Of a stretch of DNA of 64,000 nucleotides, positions 1 to 7,452 are shown piece after piece. The stretch lies in NCBI RefSeq assembly GCF_029338335.1, contig NZ_CP119796.1; one strand, 5' to 3'. How positions within the stretch are numbered: the first letter of the stretch is position 1; each line of letters opens with the position of its first letter. This DNA comes from Halomontanus rarus. GTDB taxonomy: Archaea > Halobacteriota > Halobacteria > Halobacteriales > Natrialbaceae. A program made the position numbers and the translations under genes. The notes beneath the pieces were generated by a model. It made no database searches. It was not told the origin of the DNA and worked only from the letters and a program-made list of their open reading frames with translations.

Positions 1-2
1 CC

Positions 3-665
3 GCCCCGGTGGCGGAGGGGACGTATCACGTGGTCAACGTCCACAGCGGGACCCATCTCGGCGTCGACGGTACTGGTGACGGTGCGAGCGTGACGGTCGG
101 CACAACCGACGCCGAGTTCCGGTCTGAGTGGCGCGTTACGCGGTTATCCGGCGGGGAGTACGTTCTGGAGAACCTCGACAGCGGGCTGGCTCTCGAAGTC
201 GAGGGCGGCGACACAAACGACGGCGCAGACGTACAACAGTGGCCTCGACACGGCCATCCGACCCAGCGATGGTACATCGTCGAGGACGGTGATGGGACGT
301 ATCGCCTCGATAACGCCTGTAGTGGAAAAATTGCCGAGGTGGCGGACGCGTCCACCGCCGACGGCGCGACCGTCCAGCAATGGGCGGACAACGGCGGTGA
401 CCACCAGCGCTGGCGATTCGTCTCGATTGACGACGAAGAGGGACCGCCAGCCGTGACCGACAACGCGTCGACGCCGACGGATCCCGATGGCGACGGCCGC
501 TACGAGGACATCAACGGCAACGGCCGGACCGACTCCAGCGACGTCGTCCAGTTCTTCGAGCATATCGACGACGACGTGTTCCAAGAGAACGCCGAGTGGT
601 TCGACTTCAACGGAAGTGGATCGGTCGGGGTCGACGACGTCGTCGCGCTGTTCGACGAACTATAA
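3..665 (+). CDS. Ricin-type lectin and dockerin protein, C-terminal part
   Basis: The open frame runs in from the left edge without a stop, so the N-terminus is missing and the GTG at 9 is probably internal. Residues 1 to about 140 form a ricin B-type beta-trefoil lectin with repeated QQW motifs, a fold that normally binds sugars. After a Pro/Asp-rich linker, residues about 158-218 form a type I dockerin: two Ca-binding duplicated segments (DINGNGRTDSSD and DFNGSGSVGVDD). This pairing suggests a secreted carbohydrate-active or surface protein whose catalytic domain lies outside the window. Dockerins in haloarchaea occur without known cellulosomes, so the partner is unknown. Confidence 0.85.
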   Translation, partial: APVAEGTYHVVNVHSGTHLGVDGTGDGASVTVGTTDAEFRSEWRVTRLSGGEYVLENLDSGLALEVEGGDTNDGADVQQWPRHGHPTQRWYIVEDGDGTYRLDNACSGKIAEVADASTADGATVQQWADNGGDHQRWRFVSIDDEEGPPAVTDNASTPTDPDGDGRYEDINGNGRTDSSDVVQFFEHIDDDVFQENAEWFDFNGSGSVGVDDVVALFDEL

Positions 666-968
666 ACTGGAACTTCGTCGAGCGTCGAAGCACAAATTTG
701 CGGCGTTCGGGATTGTCTGCTCTTCGCACCCGATTCCATTCCGAAGCCGATCCGAACCGCTCGCCAGTGTCGCCGTCGAAGCGGTCCCGGCCTTCGGCCC
801 GTCGCTCGAACGTTCGCGCCCGCCGTTTCCGCCTTCCGAAACTGTTTTGCATCGGCCTCGCCGACGACCGATATGCAGACTGCATCTCATTCCCATTCTC
901 ATCGCTTCGAGTACTTGCGGTCGATTCCATCGACCGAACCCTCCCGTGCGAACGCAAGATGGGGGGCC

Positions 969-1076
969 GTGACGATCGACGTCGACACCGTCATGGACGA
1001 GTCGATCGGAGAAACCGCCGATCGCGTCGTCTACGACGCCACACACAAACCGCCGGCGACCATCGAGTACGAATGA
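969..1076 (+). pseudogene. guaA: Remnant of GMP synthase (PP-ATPase subunit), internally deleted
   Basis: Reading from GTG 969, the 35-residue frame starts like a haloarchaeal GuaA B-subunit N-terminus (DVDTVMDESIGE) and ends with its C-terminus (RVVYDATHKPPATIEYE, nearly identical to the end of GuaA). The roughly 270 residues in between, including the ATP-pyrophosphatase SGGVDSS motif, are absent. The following gene is the DUF7126 protein that usually sits just downstream of guaA, and the stop overlaps its ATG (ATGA). I infer an in-frame deletion remnant that kept the coupled start of the next gene. A frame extending back to 873 is open, but that part resembles nothing known. A functional guaA must lie elsewhere if the strain makes GMP this way. 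Confidence 0.7.
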
Positions 1077-1417
1077 GTCCGGATCAACGCTCCGCGATCG
1101 TCGCCGGCGACGACGAGGAAGGCCTCGCCGAGGCACTCGAGGCCGAGGGCGTGACCGTCAAACGACTCGAGGGCGTGCTCTCGCGCCCGGTCCTCGAGGA
1201 GGCGGGGATCGTCGACGCGGACCTGTACGTCCTGACCGACGTCTCGCAGGCGACGACGATTCCGATCGCCCGCGACCTGACCGACGAGTTGCGGACGGTC
1301 GCCTACGCCCGGGATACGATTCCCGAGTTCGTCCGCGGCCAGATCGACCTCGCGATCGATCCGCAGGTTGCGTCGCCGACCATCGTTGCCGAGGAGTTAG
1401 CCGGGACGGGCGAGTGA
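1073..1417 (+). CDS. DUF7126 family protein (Rossmann-like, guaA-linked)
   Basis: This is a 114-residue haloarchaeal protein, often mislabelled CTP synthetase because of its usual place near pyrG-guaA. The N-terminal beta strand and glycine-containing turn (AIVAGDDEEGL), followed by ADLYVLTDVSQAT and a conserved EFVRGQIDLAIDP segment, resemble a small NAD-binding TrkA-N fold. No catalytic residues are evident and the biochemical role is unknown. The ATG at 1073 overlaps the stop of the guaA remnant by four bases, so it was translationally coupled to guaA in the ancestor. The context suggests a link to nucleotide metabolism. Confidence 0.75.
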   Translation: MSPDQRSAIVAGDDEEGLAEALEAEGVTVKRLEGVLSRPVLEEAGIVDADLYVLTDVSQATTIPIARDLTDELRTVAYARDTIPEFVRGQIDLAIDPQVASPTIVAEELAGTGE

Positions 1418-1906
1418 GCTAGTTCTCGGTTTCCGTCTCGCTTTCGCTCTCGGTTTCGCATCTCCGCGGTCTGTCCGTGGAGAGTCACGCCAGCCAGACG
1501 CTCTCAGAAATTCACACGACTTTCGCCGAACCGCTCGTTAAACGTTCACACGCACGATTTCGGCGAATTGAATTGGGCTAAATCGGCACCTAATTCAATC
1601 CAAGATAGTGGACCGTCGCAGCGGTTGAAGTAGTTCCTCCGGATAGCTACGGGTGGAGGTCGACGGGTAGACCCCAAACGACGGCATCCACCGCTTCGTC
1701 GCCCGTGACTTCCAGCAATCCCACCACAGCACCCTATCCCCACCATTGCCACGCCGTTCCGACGCGGGCCTTCCCCACCGGCTCGCGTCACACCCTGCGG
1801 GACGACCGCCGGTGGCAGGCGGTCGCCCATTCTGCCGTTTTCCGGATCAGACTCGTGAGAGTGGCTGTCGTCGCCTCAGTAATCGATAGCCACCGCCTCG
1901 AGTCGG
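1418..1906. other. Spacer with hairpins, no gene recognised
   Basis: No convincing coding frame is seen in these 489 bases. Two inverted repeats stand out. One is an AT-rich stem with arms TTGAATTGGG (1568-1577) and CCTAATTCAA (1589-1598), which pairs fully if one G-U is allowed. The other is a GC-rich stem with arms GACCGCC (1804-1810) and GGCGGTC (1818-1824). The AT-rich composition around 1550-1620 differs from its surroundings. It could be an eroded mobile-element end or a non-coding RNA, but I cannot decide between these. Confidence 0.3.
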
Positions 1907-2752
1907 TCAGTCCGCTCGCTGACGCAACCGCTGGAGGACGGGGATTTCCTCCAGTCGCTCCTCCTCGAGTATCTCCCAGTCGAGACCAGTCGGTTTTCGC
2001 CGCGAGTCGGGTCGAACCACGCGCTCGGGCGTGACGAGCAGATCCATCGGGACGTCGTGGGATTCGATTTCCACGCTCTCGCCCTCGGCCTTTCCCTCTC
2101 CTTCCCTTTCCCCTCCACCTTCGCTCTCGAGCAGTTGCCGTTCGTGGACGGTCGTCGCGACCGGCGTCGTATCGTCGACCAGCCCGAGTTCCCGGAGGAT
2201 GGCGTACTCGAGGTCGCTGTACCCTTCGCCTTTCCCGATTCGGCCACCCTCTGGGGTGACCGCGACGCTCCCGGAGACGATCAGATCGATCCGGTCGACC
2301 GCCTCGGGGCCGACCTGAACGCCGTACTCGCCGATTCCCGAGACGGTCGTCGCCGGGTCGTACTCCTCAGGAGTGAGTTCGGCCGGGTCGAGCTCGAGAA
2401 AGCATCGCTCGTCGCGGAGGCGGGGAACGGCCATGTAGAGGGTCTTTCCGTCCCGGAGGGCGCGCCGTCGGACCGGCAGTTGGGGAGCGTCGGGATTGGC
2501 CTTGATCGTCTCCGCCTCCTCCCACTCCGGCTGGTCGGCCAGCCGGTCGGCCGCGTCGTCCGCGCCGGCGAAGTTGGGGATCCGGTCGTGGGGCGGGAAC
2601 GGAAATCGGGCGACACCGGATTCCTCGAGGTCGTCCCAGACCCGGTTTCGGATGGTCTGTTTGGATATCATTTCGGATTCGGCGTCGGATTCGGACCCAG
2701 TTTCGGACGCCGACTCGCCGTCGCCGTCGGGATCCGCGTCGGTTTCACTCAC
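1907..2752 (-). CDS. 5-formyltetrahydrofolate cyclo-ligase family protein
   Basis: This 281-residue member of the 5-FTHF cyclo-ligase (MTHFS) fold has the family's glycine-rich phosphate-binding signature GRIGKGEGYSDLEYA near residue 175 and an N-terminal KQTIRNRVWDDLE helix. Canonical members convert 5-formyl-THF to 5,10-methenyl-THF using ATP. The first 28 residues are an acidic Asp/Ser/Glu/Gly stretch, and an internal ATG before ISKQTIRNR would give a protein without it. The ATG at 2752 overlaps the stop of the upstream MoaB-like gene (ATGA), which favours the long form. Residues about 212-225 are a Glu/Gly-rich insertion. Confidence 0.8.
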   Translation of the reverse strand: MSETDADPDGDGESASETGSESDAESEMISKQTIRNRVWDDLEESGVARFPFPPHDRIPNFAGADDAADRLADQPEWEEAETIKANPDAPQLPVRRRALRDGKTLYMAVPRLRDERCFLELDPAELTPEEYDPATTVSGIGEYGVQVGPEAVDRIDLIVSGSVAVTPEGGRIGKGEGYSDLEYAILRELGLVDDTTPVATTVHERQLLESEGGGEREGEGKAEGESVEIESHDVPMDLLVTPERVVRPDSRRKPTGLDWEILEEERLEEIPVLQRLRQRAD

Positions 2753-3342
2753 TGGTCTCCCTCCCCCGACGACTCCGGCGACGCTCGACCACCGACCGCT
2801 TGCGAGACGAGTGTGGGAGCCTCGGGCACGATGATCGACGCCGCCGCGAGGTCGGTCGCCGCGACGTCGTCGGGGAGACAGAAGATCGGAACGCCGTCCG
2901 CGACGCCGGCCATCGAACGGGTACTGAGGACGCCGGTCCCGACCTCGTCGTAACCGAGCTGGGTGAAGAGGTCGGCGAACGCCGGCAACTCCTTGTCGAG
3001 CAACGGCGTGACGGCCTCGAGCGTGACGTCGTCCGGCGACACGCCGGTGGCGCCGGTCGTGACGATGACGTCGACGTCGTCCCGATCGACGAGTCGCGTG
3101 ACGACCGACTGGACGTTGTCGTACCCGCTCTCGATCAACTCTCGCGTGGCGAGTTCGTGACCCGCGGCCTCGAACGCCGCGACGATCGCGTCGCCGGGTT
3201 CGTCGTCGTCGAGCGACCGCGTCGACGAGACCGTGACGACGGCCGCACCGATCGTTCCGTCGTCGCCGTTCGCGTCCCCGCCCCCGTCTCCGTCGACTGC
3301 CTCGCTCCCACCGTCTTCGCCGTTCGTCTCGTCCGGAGCCAT
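2749..3342 (-). CDS. moaB: MogA/MoaB family molybdenum cofactor protein
   Basis: This 197-residue protein has the MoaB/MogA fold: DVIVTTGATGVSPDDVTLEAVTPLLDKELPAF carries the conserved TTGGTG-like and DVT motifs that bind molybdopterin, and GVPIFCLPDD matches the later substrate loop. Bacterial and archaeal homologues adenylylate molybdopterin before metal insertion. I chose the ATG at 3342 (MAPDETNGED); about 32 extra residues are open upstream but resemble nothing. An acidic, Gly-rich stretch at residues 5-30 is typical of halophiles. It is the first gene of a two-gene unit with the cyclo-ligase family gene (4-base overlap). Confidence 0.85.
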   Translation of the reverse strand: MAPDETNGEDGGSEAVDGDGGGDANGDDGTIGAAVVTVSSTRSLDDDEPGDAIVAAFEAAGHELATRELIESGYDNVQSVVTRLVDRDDVDVIVTTGATGVSPDDVTLEAVTPLLDKELPAFADLFTQLGYDEVGTGVLSTRSMAGVADGVPIFCLPDDVAATDLAAASIIVPEAPTLVSQAVGGRASPESSGEGDQ

Positions 3343-3478
3343 GTCCGCCCGTTCTCCCTCGAGGGAGTAAAGCGCACGGCAGACGCGCGGGCTCGAGGCG
3401 GGCCTGCTACATGCGTACGTGACCCACACGATCGGCAAATTCTTGGGCCGCGACGGTCACGGCGAAGACATCACTGCC

Positions 3479-4315
3479 ATGAGCGACGACCCGACCCCGA
3501 CCCTCGACCCCGAACGGTACTACGACGAGTACGACCACGAGGAGTGGGACCGCCTCGAGGCGACCCTCGGCGGCCGACTCGAGTTCGAGGGGACCGTCGA
3601 CTATCTCGAACGATACCTCCCGCCGTCGGGTCGGGTCCTCGACGCGGGCGGCGGCGCGGGCCGGTACTCGATCTGGCTCGCCGAGCGGGGCTACGACGTG
3701 ACGCTGGTCGATCTGAGCGCACGTCAGTGCGAGATCGCTCGCGAGAAGGTCTCCGAACGCGATCTGGAGGATCGGGTTACCGTCCAGCGCGGCGATCTGC
3801 GGGCGCTGCCGGTCGACGGGGACGCCTTCGACGCCGTCTGCTGTACCGGCGGCCCGCTCTCTCACGTCGTCGACGACGACGAGCGCGAGACGGCGATGAC
3901 CGAACTCCGGCGGGTCGGGCGGCCGGACGCACCGGTCTTCGTCTCGGTGATGGGCCGACTCGCCGTCCTGCAGAACCTCGTTCGGAATCCGAAGTATCAC
4001 ACCGGCATGTCCGAAATCGCCGACACCGGTGCCTACACCCGCGAGTTCGCCCTCGAACAGACGGACGAACCCGGGTTCACCGAGTGTCACTTCTTCCGCG
4101 CGGCGGAACTCGAGGCCGCCCTCGAGACGGTCGGGTTCGACGTCGACACGCTGGTCGGACTCGAGGGGATCGCCGCGAACGTCGGCGAGCGACTCGAAGA
4201 CGAGGTTCTCGAGGACGGCGACGAAGCCGAGATTCACGACGTCGTCCGCGAACTGCGGACGGACCCGGCGGTCGTCGACTGGTCGAATCACATTCTGGCC
4301 GTCGCTCGCGTCTGA
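3479..4315 (+). CDS. Class I SAM-dependent methyltransferase
   Basis: This 278-residue methyltransferase has motif I VLDAGGGAGRYSIWLAERG at about residue 54, an acidic residue at the end of strand 2 (VTLVDLS), and GDLRALPVDGDAFDAVCC as motifs II/III. The second half (about 150-278) is a family-specific substrate region with TECHFFRAAELEAALE, as in many small-molecule methyltransferases, so the substrate is unknown. The ATG at 3479 is preferred over the upstream 3419 start, because the N-terminal 20 residues of the longer form are unconserved-looking and an AT-rich element (AAATTC near 3438) sits about 40 bases before 3479. Confidence 0.8.
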   Translation: MSDDPTPTLDPERYYDEYDHEEWDRLEATLGGRLEFEGTVDYLERYLPPSGRVLDAGGGAGRYSIWLAERGYDVTLVDLSARQCEIAREKVSERDLEDRVTVQRGDLRALPVDGDAFDAVCCTGGPLSHVVDDDERETAMTELRRVGRPDAPVFVSVMGRLAVLQNLVRNPKYHTGMSEIADTGAYTREFALEQTDEPGFTECHFFRAAELEAALETVGFDVDTLVGLEGIAANVGERLEDEVLEDGDEAEIHDVVRELRTDPAVVDWSNHILAVARV

Positions 4316-4335
4316 GTGGTGTCGTGTTTTTCGTC
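4316..4335 (+). terminator. T-tract terminator after the methyltransferase
   Basis: A run of five T follows the stop codon (4327-4331), in keeping with the U-tract terminators of haloarchaea. The downstream gene is on the other strand. Confidence 0.4.
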
Positions 4336-4364
4336 CGCGGACGCGGACCCGCTCTCGACACGAG

Positions 4365-4652
4365 TCAGGAGTCGAGACCGTCGATCAACGACTCGAGCGT
4401 CTGTACGTGCGCTTCGAACAGTTCCTCGCCGTGGTCAGTGAGGCGGTAGGTCGTCTGTGGCGTCCCGTCGACGAACTGTTTTTCCGCGGCGACGCAATCT
4501 GCCTCCTCCATCTTCCCGATGTGACTTGCGAGGTTTCCTTCAGTGATCTCGAGGTCGTCCGTGAGGGCGGTGAAACTCGTTTCGCCGTTCGCGTAGAGGT
4601 GAGCGAAGAGCTGGAGCCGGGTCGGCTGGTGGACGAGTTTGTCGAATTCCAT
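4365..4652 (-). CDS. Winged-helix transcriptional regulator of the ABC exporter operon
   Basis: This 95-residue single-domain regulator has a winged helix: HQPTRLQLFAHLYANGETSFTALTDDLEITEGNLASHIGKMEEADCV, with the recognition helix around residues 38-52 and the wing after it (TPQTTYRLTDHGEEL). It resembles the ArsR/MarR-like group (HTH_27) often encoded with ABC-2 exporters. It is the last gene of the operon permease-ATPase-membrane protein-regulator and lies 37 bases after the membrane gene. I infer that it represses the operon through the TACTTTG/CAAAGTA palindrome in front of the permease. Confidence 0.85.
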   Translation of the reverse strand: MEFDKLVHQPTRLQLFAHLYANGETSFTALTDDLEITEGNLASHIGKMEEADCVAAEKQFVDGTPQTTYRLTDHGEELFEAHVQTLESLIDGLDS

Positions 4653-4689
4653 CGTGTTCGTGTCTCGTAGATTCGCAAATTCCGGCGTC

Positions 4690-5394
4690 TTAGACCCTCG
4701 AGAGGACGACGTACGATCCGATATTGTGGACCGCGAGGCCGAGTCCGAGGACGGCGAAGGCCCAGCCGCGCAGGAGTGGGACGTGCGGCACGACGGCGAC
4801 CAGCACGAGCAGCCACGCGCCGCCGACGTAGAAGGCGTACCGGTCGGCGGCTCGAATGTTGTAGCCCTCGAGTAGCTGGCCCATGAACAGGTACGCGACG
4901 CCGGCGATCGAGCCGGCGGCGACGAAGAGCGCCGTCATCGCGTATTCGAACGCGAGCTGGTCCGTGACGGGACCGAGTCCGACGGCGACCGCCACGATCC
5001 CGGCGATGAAGGTGACGTTCCAGGCGTCCCAGCTCGGGACGCCGGTCGTCGGTTTCTCGTACCCTTTCAGCACGCGCCAGAGCGCGAGCTGGTGGCCGAG
5101 GAAGACGACGACGACGAGCGCGATCAGCGGATAGGAGAACCCGTCGCGCAATCCAAACTGGATGAGCGGGAAGAGCAACCCGACGCCGATCCCCTCGACG
5201 AGCCACCAGCGCCACCAGTAGGGGTACTCCTCGCGAAGTCCCATTGCAGCTTTGATCTGGCCGAGTTCCGCCCGTAACGCCGCCTTGTCGGGGTTCGTCT
5301 CGGTGTCGTCTCCGGACGCGGGTTCGGATCCGGATCCGGATCCGTTTTCGTTTCCGGTGTCAGCGCCAGTGCCAGTACCAGTCATGGGGATCAT
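4690..5394 (-). CDS. Multispanning membrane protein of the ABC operon
   Basis: The 234-residue protein starts with a Gly/Ser/Glu/Asp-rich cytosolic tail (about 35 residues), then a soluble segment AALRAELGQIKAAMGLREEYPYWWRWW, then about six hydrophobic helices between residues 65 and 230. No enzymatic motif is visible. The start ATG at 5394 overlaps the ATPase stop (ATGA), so it is translationally coupled; a second ATG three codons on is possible. Its place between an ABC ATPase and the regulator suggests an accessory subunit or sensor of the exporter, which is inference. Confidence 0.75.
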   Translation of the reverse strand: MIPMTGTGTGADTGNENGSGSGSEPASGDDTETNPDKAALRAELGQIKAAMGLREEYPYWWRWWLVEGIGVGLLFPLIQFGLRDGFSYPLIALVVVVFLGHQLALWRVLKGYEKPTTGVPSWDAWNVTFIAGIVAVAVGLGPVTDQLAFEYAMTALFVAAGSIAGVAYLFMGQLLEGYNIRAADRYAFYVGGAWLLVLVAVVPHVPLLRGWAFAVLGLGLAVHNIGSYVVLSRV

Positions 5395-6368
5395 CGATCG
5401 TCCGTCGTCGAACCAAGTTTCGTGTAGTAGTTAAAGAGGTCGGTGTACCCCGGTGAGACGATCTCGTACTCGTCGTCCGATACGCCGAGGTCGACGGCGC
5501 CGTCCGCGTCCGCCGACAGGAACCCTCGGATCCCACCGTTGCCCTGAAACACCTCGCCGCCCCGCGCGATCTCCGCGAGGGCCTCCGTGTTCGACAACGT
5601 CGTCTCCACGACCGTCGGGACGGCGTCGAACAGATCGTCGGGCGTGCCGGTCGCGACCACGCGTCCGTCGGCGACGAACGCGATCCGGTCGGCGATTTCG
5701 ACGTCCATCGGCCGGTGACTCGAGACGACGACCGTCTTCCCTTCGGTCTGCTTCTCGCGGATCAGACCGTGGACCGCCTGAATCATCGTGAGGTCGAGCG
5801 CGGCGGTCGGTTCGTCCAACAGGTAGAGCGGGACGTCGATACTGAGCGCGATGGTCAACTCGAGTTTGCGTTTCATCCCGCCGGAGTAGTTCTCGACGCG
5901 CTTGTCGAGGTCGTCGTCGAGGTCGAGGATCTCGACGTATTCGTGCCAGTCGTCGGTGACGTTCGGGTGCAGCTGTTCGTAGAACCGGAGGTTCTCTCGC
6001 CCGGTGAGCCGATCGACGCACAGAGCGTCCTGCAGGAGGAAGCTGGTGGTGTCAGATCGCGTCGTGGGGTCGGCGCCGAAGACTTCGACGGTGCCCGACG
6101 AGGGATGGTCGCTGCCGGCGAGACAGGAGAACAACACGGATTTCCCGACGCCGTTCGGTCCCATCACGGCGAGCAGTTCGCCGGTCTCGACGGTGAGGTC
6201 GACTCCCTCGAGGACGCCCTCTTCGCCGAAGGATTTCTCGAGGTTCGACGTCTGTATGCACGGGTGGCTCCGGCGTTGCTCTCGATCCGGCTTCTGTTCC
6301 TCGTTCTGATTTTGACGCCGGTCACGGTCCGTACCCTGCCCTCGTCCCTGACTCTCACGCTGACTCAC
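5391..6368 (-). CDS. ABC transporter ATP-binding protein
   Basis: This 325-residue nucleotide-binding protein has Walker A GPNGVGKS near residue 70, Q-loop FLLQD, signature YSGGMKRKLEL, Walker B LYLLDEPTAALD and H-loop SSHRP. It is of the ABC-2 (CcmA/NatA-like) export type, with an extra C-terminal region of about 90 residues. I chose GTG 6368 because it overlaps the permease stop (GTGA). That start gives a basic, Gln/Arg/Glu-rich N-terminal tail of about 35 residues, and no later start keeps the conserved first strand intact. It would energise the permease at 6365-7231. Confidence 0.88.
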   Translation of the reverse strand: MSQRESQGRGQGTDRDRRQNQNEEQKPDREQRRSHPCIQTSNLEKSFGEEGVLEGVDLTVETGELLAVMGPNGVGKSVLFSCLAGSDHPSSGTVEVFGADPTTRSDTTSFLLQDALCVDRLTGRENLRFYEQLHPNVTDDWHEYVEILDLDDDLDKRVENYSGGMKRKLELTIALSIDVPLYLLDEPTAALDLTMIQAVHGLIREKQTEGKTVVVSSHRPMDVEIADRIAFVADGRVVATGTPDDLFDAVPTVVETTLSNTEALAEIARGGEVFQGNGGIRGFLSADADGAVDLGVSDDEYEIVSPGYTDLFNYYTKLGSTTDDR

Positions 6369-7231
6369 GGCCACCACCCCCGCTTGTACAGCGCCTTGTT
6401 GACGACCACCGTTCCGACGGCGACCGCGATCAGCGCGTAGACGACCATCAGGACGACGTACTCGGGACCGGTCGGCATCGCCGGCGGCGCGACGCCGATC
6501 TCCGCCCAGTCGCCGGCGGGGACGAGGTGGTAGACCAGCAGCCGCGTCGGAAGCGTATTCGGCAGGTAGTTCAGAACCTCGCCCTCGATCGGTGCGAGCT
6601 CCACCATCACGCCGTTGAACCCGGTTCCCATGTATCCGAGCATGCCGATCATCGGCACCGCGTACTCGGCGACGCGCTCGTTCTCGGTGTAGACGACGAA
6701 CGGAACCGCGAGGATCATCCAGAACACGCAGGTGAGCAGGAACGCCAGCACCGCGATCGGAATGGACGCGAGACCGCGAATCGCGAACGAACCGCCGGTG
6801 ACGACACCCGCCAGAATCGTCAGGACGAACGCGACCGAGGCGAGGGCGATTCCGGCCAGCATTCGGCCGGACAGGTCCGCCGAGGGCGACAGCGGCATCG
6901 ATCGGTAGGCCTCGTACCGTCGGTCCTCGAGGTCGCCGGCCAGCAGGTACCCGAAGATGTACAGACAGATGTACATCGCGCCGAAGACGGCCGTCCCGAC
7001 GGTCGCACTCGAGAGCATGGTGGCGGGCATGTCCTCCCACATGACGCCGTAGAACAGTTGCAGCCCCGCCGGCAGGGCGAGCACCGTCAGGAGCATCGTC
7101 CAGCTGTTCATCACCTCGCGCAGACACCGTTCCGTGAACGCCCTGACCTGACTGAGCCAGACGCTCGATCCGGAGTCGGTGACTCCGCCGGTATCCGTTT
7201 TGTGTCGGTCCGTCGGTGTGTTCGTCGCCAT
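6365..7231 (-). CDS. ABC-2 type transporter permease
   Basis: This 288-residue membrane protein has the ABC-2 permease layout: N-terminal cytosolic segment, RAFTERCLREVMNSWTMLLT amphipathic/coupling helix, then about six membrane helices. LEDRRYEAYRSMPLSP is the cytoplasmic loop that usually contacts the ATPase. It is the promoter-proximal gene of a four-gene operon. Such pairs export drugs, lipids or peptides, and the substrate cannot be read from the sequence. The ATG at 7231 is about 35 bases after a TATTATG element. Confidence 0.85.
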   Translation of the reverse strand: MATNTPTDRHKTDTGGVTDSGSSVWLSQVRAFTERCLREVMNSWTMLLTVLALPAGLQLFYGVMWEDMPATMLSSATVGTAVFGAMYICLYIFGYLLAGDLEDRRYEAYRSMPLSPSADLSGRMLAGIALASVAFVLTILAGVVTGGSFAIRGLASIPIAVLAFLLTCVFWMILAVPFVVYTENERVAEYAVPMIGMLGYMGTGFNGVMVELAPIEGEVLNYLPNTLPTRLLVYHLVPAGDWAEIGVAPPAMPTGPEYVVLMVVYALIAVAVGTVVVNKALYKRGWWP

Positions 7232-7261
7232 CGGTCTCTGTTCACCAACTCCTCGCCGAGA

Positions 7262-7288
7262 CTACATAATACTTTGCGGTTCAAAGTA
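7262..7288 (-). promoter_or_regulatory. Promoter and palindromic operator of the ABC exporter operon
   Basis: On the minus strand a TATTATG box (7264-7270) lies about 33 bases before the permease ATG. It is directly preceded by a perfect inverted repeat with arms TACTTTG (7270-7276) and CAAAGTA (7282-7288), spaced by five bases. The palindrome covers the BRE/TATA site, the expected position for a repressor such as the operon's own winged-helix protein. That assignment is inference. Confidence 0.6.
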
Positions 7289-7452
7289 ACATTGCAGCAC
7301 AAAGCCCTCGAGTGAATCGCAACCGTCGCGCTCGACTCGGGACCGCCTCCGTTCTCGTCGTGAGCACCGCTCGGCCGCCGGACCGGACTCCCTCGAGTGC
7401 GCTCTCGAGAGTCGCCTCAACCGTTTTCACCGCCCGCGTGGACGGTCCGTCC

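Noticed and set aside
873..968. Upstream extension of the guaA remnant frame
   Set aside because: The His/Ser-rich residues before GTG 969 do not match GuaA or any other family, so I did not call them coding.
1705..2034. Plus-strand frame covering the hairpin spacer
   Set aside because: Runs into the antisense of the cyclo-ligase gene, has no promoter and resembles no family.
2800..4449. Long open plus-strand frame of more than 500 codons
   Set aside because: Arg/Gly-rich translation running antisense and out of frame to the cyclo-ligase, MoaB-like and methyltransferase genes. No family features; a GC-rich shadow.
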